Source: Gemmatimonadota bacterium (GTDB lineage Bacteria; Latescibacterota; UBA2968; UBA8231). From it: 7,097 bases of DNA. Location: assembly GCA_026706165.1 (NCBI GenBank), contig JAPOZF010000593.1, positions 1 to 7,097 on the forward strand, written 5' to 3'. Positions 1 to 4,926 of this stretch are shown here, piece by piece. Both the position numbers and the translations under genes were made by a program. The notes below the pieces were generated by a model. It searched no databases. It worked only from the letters and a program-made list of their open reading frames with translations, and had not been told where the DNA came from. Within the stretch, counting starts at the first letter, position 1. Each line of letters begins with the position of its first letter.

Positions 1-1
1 G

Positions 2-97
2 TCGTGGGGAGGCAAAGAGAGTAGTCTGATGCATGACTATGGCTTTGATGTGAAGGTAATCAGGACCATGGTGATGATGCACCGAATCAACTCGTGA
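2..97 (+). other. Possible 3' end of an upstream gene (unrecognised)
   Basis: Only this plus-strand frame is open from the window edge; it ends at TGA 95-97. It would encode about 31 residues ending in MMHRINS, or 22 residues if it starts at ATG 29. I recognise no family. The base composition is clearly more AT-rich than the genes to the right. The stop lies immediately before a GAGGGGG ribosome-binding-like sequence at 96-102, so it may be the end of a preceding operon gene or simply chance openness. Confidence 0.2.
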
Positions 98-107
98 GGG
101 GGTAAAT

Positions 108-197
108 ATGATAATTGGTATAGGATCAACGCAAGAGTTCTTGACAGCAGAAATCGGATTGGTGACGGCTACGGCGGTTACGGAGGCGCCGTCATGA
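108..197 (+). CDS. Candidate 29-residue leader peptide
   Basis: ATG at 108 is preceded 5 bases away by GAGGGGG (96-102), a good Shine-Dalgarno match. The frame reads 29 codons to TGA 195-197, which overlaps the ATG of the first RHH gene (194-196) as ATGA. This arrangement is typical of translational coupling. The peptide is mildly hydrophobic, begins MIIGIGS and ends TEAPS, with no recognised family. Against it: it is short, composition is atypical, and a TTGACA-like -35 box (141-146) lies inside it, so a transcript starting downstream would skip it. It is a candidate only. Confidence 0.25.
   Translation: MIIGIGSTQEFLTAEIGLVTATAVTEAPS
141..169 (+). promoter_or_regulatory. Candidate promoter of the RHH operon
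   Basis: A perfect TTGACA lies at 141-146. With a 17-base spacer the -10 position falls at 164-169 (GACGGC), a poor match to TATAAT, but weak -10 boxes with a conserved TTGAC are common in Alphaproteobacteria. Transcription would then begin around 175-178 and give a very short leader containing only the GGAGG ribosome binding site (182-186). An alternative -10-like GATAAT exists at 110-115 without a convincing -35. Confidence 0.35.
163..194 (+). promoter_or_regulatory. Inverted repeat spanning -10 region to start codon; candidate operator
   Basis: TGACGGC (163-169) and GCCGTCA (188-194) are perfect 7-base inverted repeats separated by 18 bases. The pair covers the presumed -10 box, the GGAGG ribosome binding site (182-186) and the first base of the start codon at 194. 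ACGG also recurs at 165, 171 and 180. RHH proteins commonly bind short repeated half-sites and repress their own operon, so an operator is a reasonable inference. Alternatively the arms could form an RNA hairpin presenting the binding site in its loop. Confidence 0.3.
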
Positions 198-577
198 GCC
201 GGTCTCCGGGGGGCCGTCGTACCCAGCATGCAGTAATGGCGACGGCGAACGAGTGGGCGCGCGTCAGGGAGCTTGCCGACCAGGCGGGCATGGAAATCTC
301 GCGCTATATCGTTCACCGAGCCATCATGGCGGAGGCCGTGCCGGCCGTCGTCATGCGGCGTGCGGCGCGCGAACTGCTTGTGCTGGCGAAGATAGAGCAG
401 GAGCGGATGACGGACCTCGGTCTGGAGGACCGCTGGGCTTCGCTCGGCGATGCCGTCGATGCCTGGCTCTCGCGGGAGGGGGACCTGGACCGCCTGACCG
501 ATCCGGGCGCGGCGGCGCGCTGGCAGGCGGTTTCCGGCAGCGCCGATCCGGAGGGCGGCCCGGCGCCGCAGCCCTGA
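194..577 (+). CDS. RHH (MobC-like) DNA-binding protein 1
   Basis: The 127-residue protein carries a ribbon-helix-helix-like N-terminus: a polar beta strand at about residues 9-17 (RTQHAVMAT), helix A at 18-32 (ANEWARVRELADQAG) and helix B at about 34-46 (EISRYIVHRAIM). A helical middle and a Pro/Gly-rich tail follow. This matches relaxosome accessory proteins of the MobC type, which bind oriT-proximal DNA and help a relaxase; the assignment comes from pattern, not a search. The ATG is supported by GGAGG 7 bases upstream. It is first of three adjacent similar genes, with only 7 bases to the next, so one operon is likely. No relaxase lies downstream here. An operon autorepressor or an antitoxin-like regulator are alternatives. 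Confidence 0.7.
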   Translation: MSRSPGGRRTQHAVMATANEWARVRELADQAGMEISRYIVHRAIMAEAVPAVVMRRAARELLVLAKIEQERMTDLGLEDRWASLGDAVDAWLSREGDLDRLTDPGAAARWQAVSGSADPEGGPAPQP

Positions 578-584
578 GGCGGTC

Positions 585-914
585 ATGGCAAGGCTGGTTC
601 GCCGCACCCTGCGCTGCACGCCGGTCGAGAAGGCTGCGATCAGGGAGAGGGCAGAGGCGGTGGGCATGCCGGTTTCGCATTTTCTCATAGCCTGCGCCCT
701 GCATGAGGATGCGGGGGCACTGCCTCGCGAGGAGCGCCGGCTCGTGCTGTCGGAGGAAGAACAGCGGGTATTGCACGACCGGGTGGCGCGGATGGATGCG
801 GTCCATCGTGCCTTGCACGAGGCGCTGCCCGGCACGGACCTTTCGCTGTTCGGCGCGATCGCCTTCATCCAGCGCGAGCTTTGGGCGCGCCGTTCGGACG
901 GGACGGACCGATGA
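585..914 (+). CDS. RHH (MobC-like) DNA-binding protein 2
   Basis: This 109-residue protein begins with an RHH pattern: strand at residues 6-13 (RRTLRCTP), helix A at about 14-27 and helix B at about 29-40 (PVSHFLIACALH). It is followed by LSEEEQRVLHDRVARM (55-70), which recurs almost exactly in the next protein (LSEEEQRLLFDRVARM). The two are therefore diverged duplicates, and their non-DNA-binding halves are conserved, perhaps for oligomerisation or partner contact. The start is ATG 585, 7 bases after the previous stop, with a GAGGCGG-like sequence spanning that stop. Its own stop overlaps the next start (ATGA at 911-914), implying coupled translation. A role in plasmid/ICE mobilisation is inferred from family resemblance only. 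Confidence 0.7.
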   Translation: MARLVRRTLRCTPVEKAAIRERAEAVGMPVSHFLIACALHEDAGALPREERRLVLSEEEQRVLHDRVARMDAVHRALHEALPGTDLSLFGAIAFIQRELWARRSDGTDR

Positions 915-1360
915 GGACGCGCGGTTCGGGGGAGCGGGTACGGGTGACCATCTCATGCTCCGACCTGGACTGGGAGCGAAGCCGGGAGATTGCGGAGCGG
1001 CGCGGCGTTTCGATCAACGAGCACATGATTTCGGCGGGGCTGACCGTCGAACTCGACCCAAAGGCACTGTCCGGGCCGGCGCTCGCCCTTTCCGAAGAAG
1101 AGCAGCGGCTTCTGTTCGACCGGGTGGCCCGCATGGCAGAAACCACGCTGGCGGCGGCGGGCCCGCGCGGGAATTCCATCGAACGGCTGCGGCAATCGGT
1201 GGAGCTGCTGCTCATGACGGTGCTGCGCGACATGGTCCGGCAGGGCCGGGAGGACGATCTCGGGCCGCTGCTGGCGGAGGCGTTCGGCCCCGACCACGCG
1301 CCGGCGATCGAACGGCAGTTCCGCAAGTGGATGGAGAACAGACCGCCATTGCTCAACTGA
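911..1360 (+). CDS. RHH (MobC-like) DNA-binding protein 3
   Basis: I choose ATG 911, giving 149 residues, because it forms an ATGA overlap with the preceding gene; a start at 881 would add ten residues that overlap that gene. The RHH pattern is strand 9-17 (RVRVTISCS), helix A 18-32 and helix B about 33-44 (VSINEHMISAGL). The shared LSEEEQRLLFDRVARM motif is at 60-75. The C-terminal half (about 90-143) is longer than in its sisters and strongly helical, with LLMTVLRDMVRQGRED and a final RQFRKWMENR; it may be the partner-binding part. In mobilisation modules such a gene usually precedes a relaxase, but none follows here. The operon seems to end here: no close downstream start with a good binding site is visible. 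Confidence 0.7.
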   Translation: MRTRGSGERVRVTISCSDLDWERSREIAERRGVSINEHMISAGLTVELDPKALSGPALALSEEEQRLLFDRVARMAETTLAAAGPRGNSIERLRQSVELLLMTVLRDMVRQGREDDLGPLLAEAFGPDHAPAIERQFRKWMENRPPLLN

Positions 1361-1532
1361 GCATGCGCGCCTGCTGCCGGCTCGCCGAAAACGCTGCGAA
1401 ATCATGCGCACGCTGAAGTCTCTGGCGCGCCCAGAATTCGAACTTGACGCAGCAGGGAAGAAGTAGCTGAACCCAAGATGCCGGGCTGCCGGCAATCGCC
1501 CAAGTCCCGCACCGCTGGCGCGCTTTGAGCAG
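1361..1532 (+). other. Intergenic gap after the RHH operon
   Basis: These 172 bases carry no convincing gene. Two short plus-strand frames exist: 17 codons from ATG 1363 and 20 codons from ATG 1404 to TAG 1464 (containing SLARPEFELDAAGKK). The second looks protein-like but has no clear ribosome binding site and could be the truncated end of a lost gene. No strong terminator hairpin with a T-run was found. Confidence 0.3.
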
Positions 1533-2018
1533 GTGGTCGATTTCAACAGCAGTTCAAGGGAACGTCGCAGCCTTGGACATATTCGCCGATCGCTCGCGAT
1601 GATCCACGAGTTGCACAAGCTGGGCTACCAGGGCGTTCGGATATCGCCGGGCTGGTTTCCCTCCGGGGCCTATTGGCGCTGTTCGATTGCCGCTGTCCCG
1701 AATATCGCTCCCGACGGCTGGTCGCTGATCGATTGGTGTGCAGGCGTCCATTACACGACCGGCGCGGACGCCCGTTTCTTCGAGTGGGAAGATTCGGGCC
1801 GCAGGAGTCCGCAACAGCTGTCCCGGATGTTTGTTGAGCGTTTCCCGCGGCTGGCCGGAGAAAGCGCCGGCATGGATCATGCCTATGCCGGCTGGTTCGT
1901 GGCCGTGCTGGGCGCGGTCGAACATGGCCGGCTGTCGGCCTTCCATGCCGACTACGACCTGGATTGGCCCGAGTCGGGTCTGCCGCCACCGCCACCCGCG
2001 CGCTGGCCGCCGTGCTGA
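1533..2018 (+). CDS. Conserved-looking hypothetical protein
   Basis: The frame reads 161 residues from GTG 1533. The N-terminal part is basic and helical (SSRERRSLGHIRRSLAM, about 7-23), then MIHELHKLGYQGVRISPG (23-40) and SGAYWRCSI (44-52) suggest a small alpha/beta domain. Trp/aromatic-rich segments follow (DGWSLIDW, RFFEW, AGWFVAVLG). From memory, similar uncharacterised proteins with LHKLGYQ...PSG-YWRC occur on alphaproteobacterial plasmids and islands; no function is known to me. The Pro-rich end (LPPPPPARWPP) resembles their C-termini, so the gene may be complete. The start is uncertain: GTG lacks a clear binding site, the frame is open back to 1467 without ATG, and family-like residues (ARFEQ) precede it. 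ATG 1600 is the first ATG but would remove conserved sequence. Confidence 0.6.
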   Translation: MVDFNSSSRERRSLGHIRRSLAMIHELHKLGYQGVRISPGWFPSGAYWRCSIAAVPNIAPDGWSLIDWCAGVHYTTGADARFFEWEDSGRRSPQQLSRMFVERFPRLAGESAGMDHAYAGWFVAVLGAVEHGRLSAFHADYDLDWPESGLPPPPPARWPPC

Positions 2019-2152
2019 AGCGTTGTTCGGCTCAGAGGTGACCGACAACCGTCGGCTTTGGCCAAGGCAGTTTGCCGTGGATATCAGTGTAGTTCGGCGT
2101 GGAATATTGGCCTCTTGAGTGCCGTGTCCTTTGAAGCCGATTGACAGAAAAG
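2019..2152 (+). other. Non-coding gap before the autotransporter remnant
   Basis: No gene or RNA is recognised. Composition is somewhat less GC-rich than the neighbours. There is no match to preceding autotransporter sequence, so the remnant's 5' part seems to have been lost at a junction somewhere near 2100-2150. Confidence 0.3.
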
Positions 2153-2698
2153 GGCGAAGAGGCGGTCGACGGCCTGCAGGCCGACGCTTGGCAGCTGCGC
2201 AGCGGCGTCGAGGCGCTTCGCGCTGGACGGCGGCGACGGCGTGACCGGGGCCGGCCTGGAGCTGGCGGGCGGTCTGCGCTATGCGGCGTCGCGGCTTCAT
2301 GTCGAGGCGCGCGGGCGCTGGCTGGCGATACACGCCGAGGAGGGCGCAGAGGAGCGGGTGCTGAGCATGACCGCGCGGTTCGGGTCGGGGGCGCAGGGCC
2401 GCCGCCCTTCGCTGTGGCTGAGCCCGCGCTGGGCTCGGGCGGAGCGGAGGCGCTGTGGCGCGACGAACTGCCGAAGCCGTCCGGGGCTTCGGAGGCTGGC
2501 GGTGAGGCGCTGGACGCGCGGCTGAGCTGGAGCTTCGCGCTCACACCCTTCGCGGAGGCGGGGCTTGCCGGCGGGGATGATCGGAGGCCCAGGCTGGGAA
2601 CCCGCTTCGAGGCGCGGCGGGGCGCGCTTGCACTCGCCGGCGAACGCCACGATAGCTCCGACGCGCAGCCCGAACACGCCGTCCGGGTCGGATTCTAA
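2153..2698 (+). pseudogene. Autotransporter outer-membrane beta-barrel, C-terminal remnant
   Basis: The remnant reads in three pieces. From about 2153 to 2210 one frame gives EEAVDGLQADAWQLRSGVEA. From about 2208 to 2427 a second frame gives SRRFALDGGDGVTGAGLELA, then GGLRYAASRLHVEARGRWLA and WLSPRW. From about 2424 to the stop at 2696-2698 the first frame resumes with GGAEALWRDELPKPSGA, LDARLSWSFALTPFAEAGLA and a terminal VRVGF. These are the alternating strands, GLRYA/EARGRWL pattern and terminal Phe of alphaproteobacterial autotransporter-type barrels, which insert in the outer membrane through the BAM complex. The passenger and the first barrel strands are absent. Two internal frame changes, probably repeat-mediated deletions, make it non-functional. 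The exact family is inferred from remembered sequences. Confidence 0.7.
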
Positions 2699-2761
2699 AC
2701 CGGGCGCAGGCCGGGCCGTCTAATCCTGCCTCGAACGGCTGCAGCGGGCGCAATCAGTTAG

Positions 2762-2959
2762 GGATGGGCGCAAGATCGAATCCGGGTCCACAAGGTCAAC
2801 CAGCTTGGCATCGAGTACAACCCGGACCCACCCTTCAACGCCGGCTCTCCCGACCGGGCCGCGCCTTCGGTGGTGGCGGCGGCGCGCGAAGCGGCGGCAG
2901 CGCGGCAGACGGAGCGCGAGGTCGAGGTCGAACGGGCAGTCGCGCGGCTCCGGGGCTGA
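2762..2959 (+). pseudogene. DJ-1/PfpI family (isonitrile-hydratase-like) C-terminal fragment
   Basis: The frame opens after TAG 2759-2761 and closes at TGA 2957-2959, reading about 65 residues with no suitable start. It contains VNQLGIEYNPDPPFNAGSP, followed by an Ala/Glu/Arg-rich helix ending AVARLRG. The QL-x-LEY-x-P-PPF-x-GSP pattern is characteristic of the C-terminal tail of DJ-1/PfpI-superfamily proteins related to isonitrile hydratase. The catalytic Cys nucleophile-elbow region and the whole N-terminal fold are missing, so this is a truncated, presumably inactive leftover. Sequence between 2699 and 2761 shows no continuation of the family. Confidence 0.6.
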
Positions 2960-3120
2960 CTGAAGCGCCGCGGCCGGAGTGACCAGCGGCGCAGCGCCAT
3001 GCGAAAGAACCGAGGGCGGAGGCAGCGCAGTATTCCGGGCCGGTTCGGCCGGGGCGCCAACAAGCGACACGGTCGCCCGATACGCGAATTTTATATGTAT
3101 AGAACTGTGTTCATTTCATG

Positions 3121-3149
3121 CTTAAATGGAAAAACTCTATGAATATTAT
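3121..3149 (+). promoter_or_regulatory. Weak promoter candidate in AT-rich patch
   Basis: TATTAT (3144-3149) matches five of six -10 consensus bases; CTTAAA (3121-3126) sits 17 bases upstream as a poor -35. The AT-rich setting just before the DUF924 fusion gene supports a promoter somewhere here, but this precise placement is weak. Confidence 0.2.
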
Positions 3150-3306
3150 CTGGTGACTGCGGACTTCGATCCTTCGTAGAGGCATCCTGTGGCGGGCGCG
3201 TGGCGTTGGATGGCGATTCCGGGGGTGTTCAAGAAAGGTTGGCCGATGGACGAAGCTAGAGATGGAAACGGCGTAGCTGTCTTTTCTGACCACTCCACCG
3301 CGCGGC

Positions 3307-3317
3307 GGGGGGGGGGG
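3307..3317 (+). repeat. 11-base poly-G tract
   Basis: Eleven consecutive G residues, followed by AGG, lie immediately before the DUF924 fusion gene. Tracts of this length are prone to replication slippage and to sequencing miscounts. Together with AGG it forms a strong Shine-Dalgarno sequence (GGGAGG 3315-3320) 5 bases before an ATC codon at 3326. It also separates the frame from ATG 3246 from the DUF924 frame: twelve or nine Gs, but not eleven, would join them. Confidence 0.9.
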
Positions 3318-3349
3318 AGGCTCAAATCACCGAACGGTCCCCTGAGGCC

Positions 3350-4897
3350 GTGCTCGAGTTCTGGCTCGGTCGGTTGCGGACCGCGGCCGACGCTTCCCTG
3401 GAGAATTGGCGGAACGGCATGCTGAAGTGGCGGGTCGGGCCGTTCGCCCGAAGCGCCGAAGACCAGAATATCCTGAACGCGCAGCGCCAATGGTGCGAAC
3501 AGATGCATCGGGAAGGGCAGGACCGCTTCTTCGCCGATCCGGTCTGGGAGACCTGCAAGGGCCGGCTGGCGAAGCTGATCGTCCTCGACCAGTTTTCGCG
3601 GAGCGTCTATCGCGGCACCCCGCTGGCCTACGCGAACGACTCCCTGGCCGCCTCCATGGCCTGGGACCTTTGCGCGGGCGACCGGGAGCTGTCGGACTAC
3701 AATGTCGTCGAGCGTCTCTGGATCTATATTTCACTTTCCCATGCAGAGGACCTGAAAACCCAGGAACTCTCGATCGAGAAATCCGCCCGCTGGAGCATCG
3801 ATCTGGTCGCCGAGGCCCCGCCCGACCGCCGCAGGATCAATCAATTCGTGAGCTGGTCGTTGCTCAGGGCACTGATCGAACACGCCGAATCGCTGCTCCT
3901 CTTCGACCGCTTCCCCCACCGGAACGCCATCCTGCTTCGACCCCACCGCGGCGGCGAACCGCGTTACCTCACCGATACGTTGCGCCCGTTGTGGAGCTTC
4001 ACCCAGCCGCCGGACCCGGACTATTTCGCCCTGCTCGGCGCGCTTTACCGAATCGATGACAGGCTCGATGAAGACCGTATTACCCGCGGGATTTTATCCG
4101 ATCTGCTTCGCGCCGCAGGGCTTTCGCCGGAGGACCCGGCATCGCCCATGGACATCTTCCGCCTCACTGGCGGCGACGTTGCGCCATATCCGGTGCTCTT
4201 CCGCCACCTCCGCCTTCCGGAGCACGCCGGAACCTTCGACGCCTTGCGGCAAATGCAGCTGATAGCGGAACTGACGACAGCGGTCAGGGGCTTCATACTG
4301 AAGGAGGGGGAAGTGAGCTGGCCGCCCAGGAGCGCCAAGCATTCGGTGGAGCCTGCGATCGATGTTGCGGCGCTGAGGGCGCTCGTTCGCGGCGACAGAC
4401 CGCCCGCGATAACTGCGGGCGGCATTCCGGTCGGTAACGAGGCGAACGAGGAGGTTGACGGCCGCGAACGGGCCCGGAGCCTGAAACTGGTCGTCCGGAA
4501 CGACATCGGCGAACTGGACCGGATCGTACGGGCGATTGACGGTTTCGCCGACTTGCACCGGTTCCCGCCGCAGGACCGGTTCCAGGTGCAGTTGTGCGTC
4601 GAAGAGATACTCGTTTACCTCGTGGAACGCGGTCACGCCGATGCCGGCGCGCACCGGATCGAATTCCAACTGGAAATGAACGAAGAAGGCCGGGACCTCG
4701 CGATCCAGGCCATCGACAGCGGTCAGGAGGTGCAACCCCTGCCGCTGATATTCCAGCCCGGTGCGGACACGATTCTTGAGGAAACGGTGGTGGACGGTCT
4801 CGGCCTCCACCTGCTGCTCACCCATGTCGACGAATTGCGGTACCGACGCGAGGACGGCCGGAACTACCTGAGCGCAACCAAGAGTATCGGCCGTTGA
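3350..4897 (+). CDS. DUF924 domain - GHKL ATPase (RsbW-like) fusion protein
   Basis: The 515 residues counted from GTG 3350, the first canonical start, have three parts. Residues 1-200 are DUF924, a helical-repeat (TPR-like) fold: VLEFWLG at 1-7, LDQFSRSVYRGT at 80-90 and FDRFPHRNAILLR at 185-197. Residues about 205-375 are unrecognised. Residues 378-511 resemble HATPase_c_2 anti-sigma/serine kinases: CVEEILVYLVERGH (416-429, N box), DSG (456-458, G1) and GLGLHLL (483-489, G2). The N-box Asn is Tyr423, so Mg-ATP binding may be lost. DUF924 proteins usually stand alone at about 180-200 residues, so the fusion is unusual. GTG 3350 starts too late, because family-like residues (ITERSPEA) precede it from ATC 3326, which has GGGAGG 5 bases upstream. 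The product is probably cytoplasmic. A regulatory role is inferred. Its stop overlaps a TTG of the next gene. Confidence 0.8.
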   Translation: MLEFWLGRLRTAADASLENWRNGMLKWRVGPFARSAEDQNILNAQRQWCEQMHREGQDRFFADPVWETCKGRLAKLIVLDQFSRSVYRGTPLAYANDSLAASMAWDLCAGDRELSDYNVVERLWIYISLSHAEDLKTQELSIEKSARWSIDLVAEAPPDRRRINQFVSWSLLRALIEHAESLLLFDRFPHRNAILLRPHRGGEPRYLTDTLRPLWSFTQPPDPDYFALLGALYRIDDRLDEDRITRGILSDLLRAAGLSPEDPASPMDIFRLTGGDVAPYPVLFRHLRLPEHAGTFDALRQMQLIAELTTAVRGFILKEGEVSWPPRSAKHSVEPAIDVAALRALVRGDRPPAITAGGIPVGNEANEEVDGRERARSLKLVVRNDIGELDRIVRAIDGFADLHRFPPQDRFQVQLCVEEILVYLVERGHADAGAHRIEFQLEMNEEGRDLAIQAIDSGQEVQPLPLIFQPGADTILEETVVDGLGLHLLLTHVDELRYRREDGRNYLSATKSIGR

Positions 4898-4926
4898 GCC
4901 CGGACGGTCGAAGGTGGTTCTTAGAC

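Larger units (their letters stand above)
2960..3325 (+). other. Gene-free stretch upstream of the DUF924 fusion gene
   Basis: This stretch lacks a convincing gene. A small hairpin is possible just after the DJ-1 fragment (GCGCCGC 2965-2971 with GCGGCGC 2986-2992), without a T-run. From about 3085 to 3180 the sequence becomes strikingly AT-rich, the natural place for a promoter. Short frames exist (47 codons from 2999, 17 codons from 3126) but none has supporting features. An ATG at 3246 with AAGAAAGG (3231-3238) opens a frame into the 11-G tract and is discussed with the downstream gene. Confidence 0.4.

Noticed and set aside
351..956. Long minus-strand open frame (201 codons) opposite the first two RHH genes
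   Set aside because: Antisense shadow in GC-rich DNA; Arg/Pro-rich, no family signal, and opposite two well-supported genes.
953..1618. Long minus-strand open frames opposite the third RHH gene
   Set aside because: Arg/Ser-rich low-quality translation with no start signal; the plus-strand gene has paralogue support.
1554..2333. 259-codon minus-strand frame
   Set aside because: Runs across the hypothetical gene, the gap and the autotransporter remnant; such spanning is typical of chance openness at high GC.
2965..2992. Hairpin as a rho-independent terminator
   Set aside because: A 7-base stem with a 14-base loop and no T-run is too weak to call.
2720..3070. Minus-strand frames over the DJ-1 fragment
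   Set aside because: No recognisable domain, while the plus strand shows a clear family motif.
2999..3142. 47-codon Arg-rich plus-strand frame starting MRKNRGRRQR
   Set aside because: Resembled a ribosomal or DUF4167-like basic N-terminus, but matches nothing specific, crosses into the AT-rich patch and has no clear ribosome binding site.
3126..3179. 17-codon frame beginning MEKLYEYYL
   Set aside because: No ribosome binding site and too short to support without conservation data.
4094..4825. 243-codon minus-strand frame opposite the DUF924 fusion
   Set aside because: Antisense shadow; the plus strand carries clear DUF924 and GHKL motifs.
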